DNA from: Bacteroides mediterraneensis
Lineage (GTDB): Bacteria > Bacteroidota > Bacteroidia > Bacteroidales > Bacteroidaceae
Length of the DNA stretch: 64,000 nucleotides
Direction of reading: 5' to 3'
Assembly (NCBI RefSeq): GCF_900128455.1
Contig: NZ_LT635783.1
Location: forward strand, 3,524,546 to 3,588,545
The translations under genes and the position numbers were made by a program. The notes beneath the pieces are model-generated. The model worked only from the letters and a program-made list of their open reading frames with translations, did not search any database and was not told the DNA's origin. How positions within the stretch are numbered: position 1 is the first letter of the stretch; each line of letters starts with the position of its first letter. Shown piece after piece: positions 27,661 through 37,237 of the stretch.

Positions 27661-30558
27661 TTAAATTCCTACTGTGACACCGAACATGAAGCTACGTGCT
27701 TGCGGATAGTTCCACCACTGAACTCCATTGGCATCGATACCGGCTGGATCGAATCCGATATAATCGTCTGCAGTAAACGTATAAAGATTTTCTGCTTCCA
27801 TGAATATACGTACATTATTCAGGAAAGTACCACGTAACCATGATTTAGGCAATGTATAGCCAACCGACAATGAACGAATTTTCAAGTAATCACCATTCAT
27901 CAAGAAGCGTGAAGAACCTTGGTTTGCCTGTGAACCGTCTGTGTCCAAACGGGGGACATTGGTAATATCACCGGGCTTCTGCCAACGATTATCATAAACA
28001 TAATTGATATAGTTCTCATAAAATGCAGAACCGATGTTGGCATCATAGCGCAAGTTATCACCATAGATCTTGGCACCCGTAGAGTAGTTGAACTGAACAG
28101 CCAAGTCGAATCCGTATGCTTCCAAGTTTGTGCTGAAAGAACCGAAGAATTTAGGATTGGCATCACCCAGATAGCGTTTTGCAGCTTTGTTGTAATCTGT
28201 GGTTGTTTCGTTGCCTTCTTCATTTAAATACCACATTGCGTCACCGGTTTCAGGATCAACTCCTGCATATTCCTTCATCTTCCACTGATAAATAGGATAG
28301 CCAACTTCTGTAGTTGATATGCTGCCTTCAATCGGGTAGTCTGTAGAAAGTTTCTTTACCTTATTTTTGTTGATAGAACCATTCCATGCAAATGTCCATG
28401 TAATATCCTTATTCTTGAAAAGTACGGCATTCAAACTTGCTTCAAAACCTTTATTTTCCAATTTACCTACATTCTGATAGATAGAAGACATACCGGTAGC
28501 AAAAGACAAAGGTACAGAGAATACCATGTCTGTAGTCTGGTGGTTATAATAGTCCAAGCTGATGTCAATACGTTTGAACAAGTTCAAATCTACACCGACA
28601 TTGAACTTCTTGGTCATCTCCCATTTCAGGTTTTCATTACCGAACTGTTCCAGCTGCATACCCGGTTTGCTGTTATAATTATATCCAAAACCGTACAAGT
28701 TAGAAGCTGCATAATAACCACTTCCTACTTCCTGATTACCAGTTGTACCGTAGCTTGCACGAATAGTCAGGTTAGACAACCAGTTGCTTGTGGATTCCAT
28801 GAATTTTTCTGCAGTCAAACGATATTTACCGCCGACAGACCAGAATGTAGCCCAACGGTGTCCATCCGCAAAACGTGAAGAACCATCAGTACGTAAGCTG
28901 GCAGACAAATAATATTTATGATTATAGTCATACTGACCGTTGAAGAAGTAAGAGTTCAGTAACAACTGCATTTGAGTAGTTGCAGCAGAACTTGGAGTTG
29001 CAGCCAAAGACACATCATTCAAATCTTCTACAGGGTAGTTAGAACCAGCCAGATATGCTTGTTTGTAGTTTTTCTTCTGTCCTTCCTGACCTACCATCAA
29101 GTTCAGATTATGTACATCACTAAATGTTTTAATGTAGTTCAACGTGTTGGTGATGGTCAACATGATACGAGTTGTGTTGGCATTTTCACCCATCGCATTC
29201 ATTTCAGCACCTTGAGGTTGAAGGAATGACCAGTAGCCAAACTCATCAATAAAGTAAGCATCTACACCTCCCCGGCTCATGAAGAAAAGTTCCGGAGTAA
29301 AGTTAATCTGTACATACGGACTTAACAATACACGATATTGTTTAGCCAAGCTCTTGTCACCATATTCAGAACGGATAGCTACAGGGTTGTAACCAGTAGT
29401 CGTATCAAAATTGAATTCACCTTCAGAATCATATACGTTTGTCATAGGGTTCATCATGTAAACCTGGGTCAGCGGGTCAGAGAAATAACCACCACCTGCA
29501 CCCATATTGGTTCTGGTGTATGACAAGTTCGTATTAAATCCATATTTCACCCATCTTGATGGCTGATGGTCCATATTGTAACGGAAAGAATAACGTGTCA
29601 AATCTTTTCCCTTCATTACAGACTCGTTGTTATCATACGCAAATGAAGCATAATATTGCGGAGCATTTTCAGAGTTACCACCTCCACTAATATCAAATGC
29701 ATATGACTGAACCAAACCAGTACGAGTAATTTCATCTATCCAGTTGGTCTGTTTGCCTGTGTTTCTATAATTTGAAACCCAACCGCCAGTATACCAATCA
29801 TAGAATCCTTCTGCTCCAGCCTGATCATAAGTATAACCCAGACCATAACCTTCGTTATAAGAACCAAAAGTAGAATTTGCTCCGTACGTATTGTAAGAGT
29901 TCAGCAATGCTTCCGTTGCCAGTTCAATATTTTTATCTGCATCCACCAATTTATATCTATCGGTATAAGAAGGCATCTGGTTGAAGCCGACTTTTGCAGT
30001 CACATTTACCTTAGGTTTACCGGCCTTACCTCTTTTAGTGGTAATCACAATCACACCGTTAGCTGCACGTGCACCATAAATAGAGGTTGCTGTTGCATCT
30101 TTCAATACAGTCATGCTTTCAATGTCCTGTGCATTTAATGTAGACAACGGGCTGGTTGTTTGTCCTTCGTCAGAACGGATACCTACCGCATCGTTATCGA
30201 AAGCAACCCCATCAATTACGTATAAAGGTTGAGTTCCAGAATTTAAAGAGTTACGTCCACGAATAAAAATTGTGGCAGGAGCGCCCGGCTGACCAGAACC
30301 GATATTCATCTGCAATCCCGGGACTGTACCTTCCAATGATTTAATAGGGTTCGGGTCTACTCTATTTCCAATTTTCTCAGCATCCAGCGTACTTGCAGCA
30401 CCTGTAAATGCTGACTTCTTAGTAATGCCATAGCCTGTTACTACAACCTCGTCAAGTACCTCAGCATCAGACTTTAACACTACTTTTACCATCGGAGCAA
30501 TTTTCACTTCCTGAGTCTGCATTCCGATGAAGGAAATGACCAAAGTTCCCGCCGAACT
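27661..30558 (-). CDS. Silent SusC cassette A (no start, signal peptide or promoter)
   Basis: This frame encodes 965 residues of a SusC-type TonB-dependent channel, beginning inside the CarboxypepD_reg-like domain with SSAGTLVISFIGM. A TAA stop lies in frame four codons upstream of the AGT codon at 30558, and there is no ATG, so it cannot be exported as it stands. Plug (GRNSLNSGTQPLYVIDGV, LKDATATSIYGARAANGV) and barrel are intact to the end. The coding part begins exactly at the 32-bp core shared with cassettes B and C. Joining the 67 N-terminal codons of C at this core restores the frame and gives a 1032-residue protein. It is best read as a storage copy, not a decayed pseudogene. Confidence 0.9.
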   Translation of the reverse strand, partial: SSAGTLVISFIGMQTQEVKIAPMVKVVLKSDAEVLDEVVVTGYGITKKSAFTGAASTLDAEKIGNRVDPNPIKSLEGTVPGLQMNIGSGQPGAPATIFIRGRNSLNSGTQPLYVIDGVAFDNDAVGIRSDEGQTTSPLSTLNAQDIESMTVLKDATATSIYGARAANGVIVITTKRGKAGKPKVNVTAKVGFNQMPSYTDRYKLVDADKNIELATEALLNSYNTYGANSTFGSYNEGYGLGYTYDQAGAEGFYDWYTGGWVSNYRNTGKQTNWIDEITRTGLVQSYAFDISGGGNSENAPQYYASFAYDNNESVMKGKDLTRYSFRYNMDHQPSRWVKYGFNTNLSYTRTNMGAGGGYFSDPLTQVYMMNPMTNVYDSEGEFNFDTTTGYNPVAIRSEYGDKSLAKQYRVLLSPYVQINFTPELFFMSRGGVDAYFIDEFGYWSFLQPQGAEMNAMGENANTTRIMLTITNTLNYIKTFSDVHNLNLMVGQEGQKKNYKQAYLAGSNYPVEDLNDVSLAATPSSAATTQMQLLLNSYFFNGQYDYNHKYYLSASLRTDGSSRFADGHRWATFWSVGGKYRLTAEKFMESTSNWLSNLTIRASYGTTGNQEVGSGYYAASNLYGFGYNYNSKPGMQLEQFGNENLKWEMTKKFNVGVDLNLFKRIDISLDYYNHQTTDMVFSVPLSFATGMSSIYQNVGKLENKGFEASLNAVLFKNKDITWTFAWNGSINKNKVKKLSTDYPIEGSISTTEVGYPIYQWKMKEYAGVDPETGDAMWYLNEEGNETTTDYNKAAKRYLGDANPKFFGSFSTNLEAYGFDLAVQFNYSTGAKIYGDNLRYDANIGSAFYENYINYVYDNRWQKPGDITNVPRLDTDGSQANQGSSRFLMNGDYLKIRSLSVGYTLPKSWLRGTFLNNVRIFMEAENLYTFTADDYIGFDPAGIDANGVQWWNYPQARSFMFGVTVGI
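30503..30558 (-). repeat. Shufflon recombination site A
   Basis: These 56 bp are identical, in inverse orientation, to 38943-38998 of cassette C; the last 32 bp (30527-30558) are also identical in B. The outer edge carries AGTTC-CCGCC-GAACT (30544-30558), a 5-bp inverted repeat with a 5-bp spacer. Confidence 0.88.
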
Positions 30559-30783
30559 AAAGAATCCTTATAATTGTCTTGTAATCAAGCTTATACATTT
30601 TTTCTAAATATTTCCTCTTCATAAGTTCTAATAATCTACAAGAGGATGTTTTTCACAATTTTTCTACCCAGAATCTACTCCCTTTTTATTATAGAATCCC
30701 GGTTATATTACAACTTATATTTCTTAATTTTGAATGAGTTATAAGATAAAAAAACTAACTTTGTAAATAAACACTTTAGCAAG
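30559..30783. other. Non-coding flank between site A and the AAA-ATPase gene
   Basis: About 225 A+T-rich bases. Next to site A the minus strand reads TTATAAGGATTCTTT, similar to the flank of site B. The promoter of the plus-strand ATPase/nuclease gene lies at 30756-30763. No gene is visible. Confidence 0.5.
30756..30763 (+). promoter_or_regulatory. Candidate -7 box of the AAA-ATPase/nuclease gene
   Basis: TAACTTTG matches TAnnTTTG, 20 bp upstream of the start codon at 30784. Confidence 0.5.
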
Positions 30784-32340
30784 ATGAAAAAATATCCTGT
30801 AGGTATACAAAGTTTCGAGAGCCTTCGTAAAGGAGGCTATCTGTATATAGATAAAACTGAACTTATTTATCGTTTGGTATCGACCGGAAAGTATTATTTT
30901 TTCAGTCGGCCAAGACGATTCGGGAAAAGCTTGTTGATATCTACGTTGGAAGCCTATTATTCCGGGAGAAAAGATTTGTTTCAAGGATTGTATATTGACC
31001 AGGTGGAAAAAGAGTGGCTCTCTTATCCAGTTTTACATATTGACCTAAATGCGCAAAAATATGACACACTTAAAAGCCTTGATGATATTTTGAATGATAT
31101 CTTAACAAAATGGGAAAAAGTCTATGGAACAGAGCCGAGCGAAGTATCTTTATCCTTGCGTTTCCAAGGAATAATTCAGCGTGTAGCCGAAAAGACCGGA
31201 AAAAATGTCGTGATTTTGGTAGACGAATATGATAAGCCCATGCTTCAGACTATCGGAAGCAATGAACTGCAAGACAGTTATCGTGATACATTAAAGGCCT
31301 TTTATGGAGCATTGAAAAGCAAAGATCAATATATTCAATTCGCATTATTGACAGGTGTTACCAAGTTCAGTAAGGTAAGCATATTCAGCGATTTGAATAA
31401 TTTGATGGATATATCCTTTGACCAACGATATGCTGCACTTTGTGGAATTACGGAAGATGAGATTCATACTTGGCTGGAAGAAGACCTGCATGAATTGTCT
31501 GTTCATACCAATATGAGTTATGAACAGGTCTGTCAGTCTTTAAAAGAGCGTTATGACGGATATCATTTTACTGAAGATTCCATAGGATTGTATAACCCAT
31601 TTAGCCTTTTCAACACGTTTGCTAAAATGAAGTTCGGCAATTATTGGTTTGAAACAGGTACACCGACTTATCTGGCCCAATTGCTTAAACAAAACAAATG
31701 CAATTTGGCCCGTCTTTCAAATGAAATGGTTACAGCTGATTTACTGAATGGCGTAGAGCCTTTGGCAAATAGCCCTATCTCAGTCCTATATCAAAGTGGA
31801 TACCTGACGATTAAAGACTATAATTCCCGTTTTAACATATATACTTTGGGGTTTCCCAACAAAGAAGTAGAAGAAGGTTTTATTAGTTATCTGTTGCCAT
31901 ATTATGCCCATGTACAGCCCACAGAGTCAGCATTTCAAATGATGAGTTTTATAGAGGAAGTAGAAAAAGGAGAGATAGATGCCTTCTTTTCACGCCTGCA
32001 AAGTTTTTTTGCGGATACTCCCTATGAAATGATACGCGATTTGGAGCTACATTATCAGAATGTACTTTTCATCATATTCAAACTGCTTGGTTTCTACACA
32101 GAGGCAGAATATCATACCTCAGAGGGCCGCATAGATCTGGTGATAAAAACAAACCATTTTATTTATGTGATGGAATTTAAACTGGACGGTTCTGCTGAAG
32201 AGGCATTGAAACAGATAAATGACAAACACTACGCAATTCCTTTCCAAACAGATGGGAGGAGGGTTTTCAAAATAGGCGTAAACTTCAGCAATAAGACACG
32301 GAATATCCAGAAATGGATTGTGGAAGACAGTTTAAGATAA
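30784..32340 (+). CDS. AAA-ATPase-like / PD-(D/E)XK nuclease family protein
   Basis: A 518-residue protein of the multi-copy Bacteroidales family with an N-terminal AAA-ATPase-like domain (PF09820 type) and C-terminal PDDEXK_9 nuclease-like domain (PF08011 type). Visible motifs: start MKKYPVGIQSFESLRKGG, P-loop-like SRPRRFGKS (about residues 41-49), Walker B VVILVDEYDKPM (about residue 145), and the nuclease core GRIDLVIK then YVMEFKLDG (about 455-480). The biological role of the family is not established. It stands alone between cassettes A and B, on the opposite strand, with its own promoter and terminator, and would be carried along by an A-C inversion or lost by an A-B excision. Confidence 0.9.
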   Translation: MKKYPVGIQSFESLRKGGYLYIDKTELIYRLVSTGKYYFFSRPRRFGKSLLISTLEAYYSGRKDLFQGLYIDQVEKEWLSYPVLHIDLNAQKYDTLKSLDDILNDILTKWEKVYGTEPSEVSLSLRFQGIIQRVAEKTGKNVVILVDEYDKPMLQTIGSNELQDSYRDTLKAFYGALKSKDQYIQFALLTGVTKFSKVSIFSDLNNLMDISFDQRYAALCGITEDEIHTWLEEDLHELSVHTNMSYEQVCQSLKERYDGYHFTEDSIGLYNPFSLFNTFAKMKFGNYWFETGTPTYLAQLLKQNKCNLARLSNEMVTADLLNGVEPLANSPISVLYQSGYLTIKDYNSRFNIYTLGFPNKEVEEGFISYLLPYYAHVQPTESAFQMMSFIEEVEKGEIDAFFSRLQSFFADTPYEMIRDLELHYQNVLFIIFKLLGFYTEAEYHTSEGRIDLVIKTNHFIYVMEFKLDGSAEEALKQINDKHYAIPFQTDGRRVFKIGVNFSNKTRNIQKWIVEDSLR

Positions 32341-32344
32341 AAAA

Positions 32345-32392
32345 CAACTTACCCAAGAATACGCTCCAAACGTAAACTTGGGTAAGTTTTTC
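32345..32392. terminator. Bidirectional terminator (copy 2 of a repeated element)
   Basis: CTTACCCAAG (32348-32357) pairs with CTTGGGTAAG (32377-32386), with T-rich tails on both strands. It serves both the plus-strand ATPase/nuclease gene and the minus-strand susD of cassette B. It differs from the copy at 26083-26121 by one loop base (CTCAAA against CTCCAA). Confidence 0.8.
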
Positions 32393-32435
32393 TTTATTTA
32401 GTTGAGAAGGATAAAATATCCAGCAAAATCATGTT

Positions 32436-33890
32436 TTATTTGCCACCGTTTATCCATGTTTTTTCAGAGTAGATGTAATACCCATCTCCGTATGCACTAC
32501 TTACGTTTGGATTGCTTAACACACTACTGTTACCGTATGGCAAGCGTTCCGGATAACGATTTACCCCTCCTTGTGTGTTGTAAGGATTGGTCAGGACTAC
32601 ATAACTTTCTCCCATTGCTTTCAAACGGCGTAAATCATTGTAAGTTTCCACTTGCTCATCCGCACATTGAGCAATGTACTTCTGTTCAAAAAGCGTCTTG
32701 AGCGTCGGTGTTCCCAATGAATTTACGTAAGCACTGGCATCGCTATCATCTCCACACCATCCCAATATTTCACTGATAGAAGCGGTTACAGCCTTTTGGA
32801 ATTCACTGGTAGCATCTTCATTCAGGCGTAATTTAGCTTCAGCCAAGATGAAATATAATTCAGACACGCTGAACAGATGAAGAGGTTGAGTACCTAAATC
32901 ATACCATTCGGGGAAAGCCAGACTTCCGTCGGCAACTTGTGCGGCAGCTTCATCTCCAGGAGTATATGATTCTCCTGTTTCATAAGTGTAATAAGTAAAA
33001 CGAGGGTCGTCACTACCCATTAAATCCGTAACGGTTTTTGAAGAAGCAATATAATATCTGCTCCATAGATAAGCGCTCCAGGGATTGTCACAAGTAACGC
33101 CGTTGAATTCTTTAATCATGAATCCTTTGAAACCCAGTTCGACAGCCTTCCCTGCCGCAGCTTTCACCTCTGTCAATAGTGCATTCCTATCTTCGGTTAC
33201 AGCCAGCTGATGAATCAAATAGCGAGCTTTTAAAGCGTATGCTGTGGCCATCCACTGTTCATTATCGTTCTTAAACGCGATGTCTTGATTTCCGGCAGAC
33301 TTTAAATCTTTTCCTTTTTCAAGATTGCTGATAGCATCTTCCAGTGTCTTTAATATACCGACATACACATCCTTTTGTGCATCCAGTTTAGGCTGGAGAT
33401 TATTTTGTCCCAGCAAAGCCTCACTATAAGGAATATCTCCATGCATATCTGTCAATACTCCAAAATTCAGGGCTTCCAGCACTTGGGCCATACCCAACAA
33501 GTCATATTTACCGGCATTGCCTTGAGTTCCGGTGTTGATTTTGTCAATCATCTGACGAATGTTCATCAAATTTCCGTATGTGGAATTCCAGACATTGTTA
33601 AAGGTTGTAGACGCAGCCCATTCAGAAGAGTTACGTAATTCAGCTCTCATCAGCTGATTGTTTCCCACGCCAATTTCTTGCTCATTGAGAGAAGAGAGAT
33701 AAAAAGCATAATCCCCAGAAACAGTACTGAAACCTGTGGCCATGATTGCATCTGTCAGCTGAAGTGCGGCCGACACGTTTTCAGGAGCAGGATGCTGATT
33801 ATCTTTGTTGATATCGTCCATTATATCCTCGGTGCAAGAGGTCAGTCCGAGAAATGCAACAGACAAAACGGATAATATATATTTCTTCAT
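32436..33890 (-). CDS. SusD/RagB-family lipoprotein of shufflon cassette B
   Basis: A 484-residue SusD homologue of the SusD-like_2 (PF12771-like) branch: lipobox FLGLTSC, then EALNFGVLTDMHGDIPYSEA and the C-terminal EQKYIAQCADEQVETYNDLR. It differs clearly from the SusD proteins of cassettes A and C, so each cassette would confer a different binding specificity. It starts 18 nt after the cassette B susC stop and is probably silent now. Confidence 0.9.
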   Translation of the reverse strand: MKKYILSVLSVAFLGLTSCTEDIMDDINKDNQHPAPENVSAALQLTDAIMATGFSTVSGDYAFYLSSLNEQEIGVGNNQLMRAELRNSSEWAASTTFNNVWNSTYGNLMNIRQMIDKINTGTQGNAGKYDLLGMAQVLEALNFGVLTDMHGDIPYSEALLGQNNLQPKLDAQKDVYVGILKTLEDAISNLEKGKDLKSAGNQDIAFKNDNEQWMATAYALKARYLIHQLAVTEDRNALLTEVKAAAGKAVELGFKGFMIKEFNGVTCDNPWSAYLWSRYYIASSKTVTDLMGSDDPRFTYYTYETGESYTPGDEAAAQVADGSLAFPEWYDLGTQPLHLFSVSELYFILAEAKLRLNEDATSEFQKAVTASISEILGWCGDDSDASAYVNSLGTPTLKTLFEQKYIAQCADEQVETYNDLRRLKAMGESYVVLTNPYNTQGGVNRYPERLPYGNSSVLSNPNVSSAYGDGYYIYSEKTWINGGK

Positions 33891-33908
33891 GTTCGAATCG
33901 TTTTTATA

Positions 33909-36884
33909 TTAAAATTTAATAGTAAGTCCACCGCCAAAGCTTGAAGTATTAGGCACAGAGAAACGTTCAAAGTATCCACTCATGTTATTGTTACCCTGTG
34001 ATGATTCCGGGTCAAAATTAGGCAAGTTGGCCCAAACCAAGATATTGCGGGCAAATCCATAAACTGAAATATCGAATATACCCATCTTAGGCAGCTGGTA
34101 AGTCAGTGTGACGTCACGTAGTTTCACGAAGCTCGTATCATATATACCTGATTCAGAGATATTGTAATAGGCCTGATAGTAAGCTTGTTTGCTGACTTCA
34201 ACCGTGTTTTTTTCTCCCGTAGCTTCATCAATACCTTCTGCCACCATCGTTCCTTCGTGATAATCAAGAGATTCCTTGGTCGCACCGAAATAGTTCAGTG
34301 TCATGTTCGTGCCATGATACATCTTACCGCCTTGCTGCCAGCTCCATGTAGTCTCCAAAGAAAGACGTTTGTAGCGTCCGCCGAAAGTGATACCTGTGGT
34401 GAAGTCAGGTGAACAGTTGCCCAAGTTCTGGCTGTCTCCTGTAGCCTGTGGCAGACCGTTAAGCAAAAGAAGATTTCCTTCGCTGTCGCGTTTGAATGCT
34501 GCGCCATAGATATTAGGATATGTACATCCTGCCTGAGCTCTGATCTGCGGTTCTACAAAACCACCCAACATGATTGATTCCACACCCGGAGCCAGTTCTA
34601 CCACTTTATTAACAATCCGAGTGAAGTTAATACCTAAGTTCAAATCATAATCTTTACTCTGCAAGATGGCTGCATTGATTGAGAATTCATGTGCATGTGT
34701 ACGCATTTTTCCTGCATTAGTCATCATATACTGATAACCTATAGTACCATCTGTCGGTACAGAGAATATCTGGTCTTTTACATTCTGCAAACTATATGTA
34801 TATTCCATTTTGATTCTACTGTTGAACAGATGCAAGTCAATACCGGCTTCATAGTTGACCGTATTCTGTGGTTTGAGGTTTTCATCATAGACTACATAGT
34901 AGGGAACGTATGATGAAACACCGCTTGGAAGAGGATAAGACACCGGAGTATAGGCTAAGAAACCTCCGCCATAAGACGGGGTATAATAGAAATTATTGTA
35001 ATAATTTCCAGCCTGACCGACTTGTGCAAATGAACCTCTTAATTTACCATAGTTGATTACGCTGTTACCTTCAAGGAAAGGTAGTTTGGTAAATTCCCAT
35101 CCCAAAGAAACAGAAGGATAGAAGAAGCTACGGCTACCTCTAGGCATTGTGGATACATAGTCATTACGTCCGGTAACAGTCAGATACAGCTGGTCTTTCC
35201 ATGATACAGATGCACTTCCAAAGAAACCGACCGTACGTTCCCGTCTGGTATATTCACTGGCAGAAGCCAGGTTGGTAGCATTCCCGATAGTGGTAAACCC
35301 AGGGAAATTGAAATTACTTGCATAATAGTCCCATGTACGGATATTCTCATCATTGAATTCATTACCTAAGATGATATTCAACCCCCATTCGTCTTCATTT
35401 CCGAACCGTCCGTCAAAATTGATGGTAAACAAGTTATTGAATACGTTGTGCTGAGAACCATAATTCTCAATATCACCTCCGGTTAAAGCTGTGGTTGAAC
35501 CCATTTCTCTTACATCCGAATAGTTGGATGTCCAGATATCCAAACCTGCCTGCTCACGGAACTTCAATGTAAATCCATCTCCCCAGTTCAATTTAGGTTG
35601 GTATTCAAGGTAAGCATTTCCAAACACACGATTCGTATGCTGCAAGTATTCGTTGTTGTCTGCCCACCAATAAGGGTTCACGAAAGAAGTGGAACGGAAC
35701 AATACCTGATTGGTGACATCTCCTGGAGCATGAGTCGGAATGCCTTTCAAGTCATATTCTGCCGGAGCCGAATAAACCACATTCATGATACCATCGTTGG
35801 CACCCGGAGCTGAAGTAATCTTCGTAGACGAATAGTTTGCAGAAAAACCTGTGTTCCATTCCTCATTGATTTTCCAGTCAACCAATCCTCTTGCTCCCCA
35901 ACGGTTCATTCCTGTAGACGGAATAATACCGTTCTGATAAGAGTTGTTCAGACCAAATGAATAATTTACTCCATTAAGGCTCTGAGATATATTCACATTG
36001 GTATTTTCAGTGAAACCTGTACCAAGAAAATCACCTACATTGTCATAAATTTGAGGGGTAGTCCAACCGTCCAGTCCTGCTTTAGCACGCTGGGTATTAT
36101 AATATTGACCTTCGTGCATGCCATATTTAGCAGTATAATCATTATTTGCATTTCCTCCATAAACAGGATCATTAGGCAAATCACTGATTTTAGGTCCCCA
36201 TGTGCTGGAAGAAGAAGGATTATATGCACTGATGTTATCTCCCTGTGCATACACTGTCTGACGTTCAAATTTTCTTGATACCCGTTGAGCACTCAAGTTT
36301 GTAGAGATAGTGACAGCTGGTTTGTTCAGGTTGTTTTTTGCTCCACGTTTGGTTGTAATTACAATCACACCGTTGGAAGCACGGATACCGTACAAGGCAG
36401 AAGCAGCCTGTCCTTTAAGTACGTTAATTGTTTCAATATCTTCAGGATTGATATCAATGCTACGGTCGGCATAGTTCGCACCAGTTACAGAACTTCCGGT
36501 ATCGAAGTCGGCAGAGGTATTAATCGGCATGCCATCAATCACATACAGAGGCTGGTTGTTTCCATCGAACGAGCGGGCACCACGGATAATGATTTGTGAA
36601 GAAGCTCCCGGTGCACCAGAAGACTGGCGAACTTCGACTCCAGTCAATTTTCCTTGTATGGCATTGGCCAATGAAGTTGTACCACTTTTACTTAATTCAT
36701 CAGATTTTAAATCCTGTGCTGCATAACCCAACGCCTTACGGTCGCGTTTGATACCCATTGCGGTTACAACAACCTCATCAAGCTGTTCAGCATCAGATTT
36801 CAAAACTACCTTCACCACCGGTTGTACCTTCACTTCCTGTGACTGCATTCCAATGAAGGAAATGACCAAAGTTCCCGCCGAACT
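33909..36884 (-). CDS. Silent SusC cassette B (no start, signal peptide or promoter)
   Basis: The frame encodes 991 residues of a SusC-type channel starting with SSAGTLVISFIGM inside the CarboxypepD_reg-like domain. Upstream in frame there is no ATG and a TAA stop about 13 codons before. The plug (ARSFDGNNQPLYVIDGMPI, LKGQAASALYGIRASNGV) and barrel are complete, ending GGGLTIKF. It starts exactly at the 32-bp core common to A, B and C. Fusion to the 67 N-terminal codons of C is in frame and would give 1058 residues. Its plug starts with VVTAMGIKRDRKALGYAAQ, a different SusC subgroup from A and C. Confidence 0.9.
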   Translation of the reverse strand, partial: SSAGTLVISFIGMQSQEVKVQPVVKVVLKSDAEQLDEVVVTAMGIKRDRKALGYAAQDLKSDELSKSGTTSLANAIQGKLTGVEVRQSSGAPGASSQIIIRGARSFDGNNQPLYVIDGMPINTSADFDTGSSVTGANYADRSIDINPEDIETINVLKGQAASALYGIRASNGVIVITTKRGAKNNLNKPAVTISTNLSAQRVSRKFERQTVYAQGDNISAYNPSSSSTWGPKISDLPNDPVYGGNANNDYTAKYGMHEGQYYNTQRAKAGLDGWTTPQIYDNVGDFLGTGFTENTNVNISQSLNGVNYSFGLNNSYQNGIIPSTGMNRWGARGLVDWKINEEWNTGFSANYSSTKITSAPGANDGIMNVVYSAPAEYDLKGIPTHAPGDVTNQVLFRSTSFVNPYWWADNNEYLQHTNRVFGNAYLEYQPKLNWGDGFTLKFREQAGLDIWTSNYSDVREMGSTTALTGGDIENYGSQHNVFNNLFTINFDGRFGNEDEWGLNIILGNEFNDENIRTWDYYASNFNFPGFTTIGNATNLASASEYTRRERTVGFFGSASVSWKDQLYLTVTGRNDYVSTMPRGSRSFFYPSVSLGWEFTKLPFLEGNSVINYGKLRGSFAQVGQAGNYYNNFYYTPSYGGGFLAYTPVSYPLPSGVSSYVPYYVVYDENLKPQNTVNYEAGIDLHLFNSRIKMEYTYSLQNVKDQIFSVPTDGTIGYQYMMTNAGKMRTHAHEFSINAAILQSKDYDLNLGINFTRIVNKVVELAPGVESIMLGGFVEPQIRAQAGCTYPNIYGAAFKRDSEGNLLLLNGLPQATGDSQNLGNCSPDFTTGITFGGRYKRLSLETTWSWQQGGKMYHGTNMTLNYFGATKESLDYHEGTMVAEGIDEATGEKNTVEVSKQAYYQAYYNISESGIYDTSFVKLRDVTLTYQLPKMGIFDISVYGFARNILVWANLPNFDPESSQGNNNMSGYFERFSVPNTSSFGGGLTIKF
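36853..36884 (-). repeat. Shufflon recombination site B
   Basis: 32 bp identical to the cores of sites A (30527-30558) and C (38943-38974), oriented like A and opposite to C. The edge holds AGTTC-CCGCC-GAACT at 36870-36884. Beyond it the minus-strand flank TTATAAGTATCTTT resembles that of site A. Confidence 0.88.
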
Positions 36885-37237
36885 AAAGATACTTATAAGT
36901 TGCAGACAAACAACACGTTATAAAATCTTCTATTTGTATATGGCTTCTTTAGAACCATTCATAATGGTGAAAATAGCATAGGTTTTCTACCTTGTTTTTA
37001 CTGATAGAAACAGGAATCTAAAGACATTAATTATTAACTTGTTTGGCATATTCTATGTTTCGTATGTGGAAAACGTATGTTTCCCAATGCAGAAACGTAC
37101 ATTTCCCTATAGGCGAACATACGTTTCTGCCTCAGAAAACATAAAACGTAACAGGACATTGTTCCACCATTGCCCATACTTTTTCATGTTTGCCTGTCCC
37201 TTTGATAAAATAGCTATATATCTTTATATAAGGAATA
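36885..37237. other. Intergenic region between site B and the recombinase gene
   Basis: About 350 bases, A+T-rich, without a convincing gene. It contains the short repeat cluster at 37071-37130. A 75-codon open frame at 37039-37266 overlaps the recombinase end and looks like a product of the repeats. Confidence 0.5.
37071..37130. repeat. Short repeat cluster upstream of the recombinase stop
   Basis: AAACGTATGTTTCCC (37071-37085) and AAACGTACATTTCCC (37093-37107) are direct repeats 22 bp apart. GCAGAAACGTA (37089-37099) and TACGTTTCTGC (37120-37130) are a perfect 11-bp inverted repeat. The cluster may be a protein-binding site; no function is known to me. Confidence 0.65.

Noticed and set aside
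27661..30543. TTG codon as the true start of cassette A (and likewise of B at 36869)
   Set aside because: It would give a protein with no signal peptide that cannot reach the outer membrane; the same TTG is an internal Leu codon in the complete gene C.
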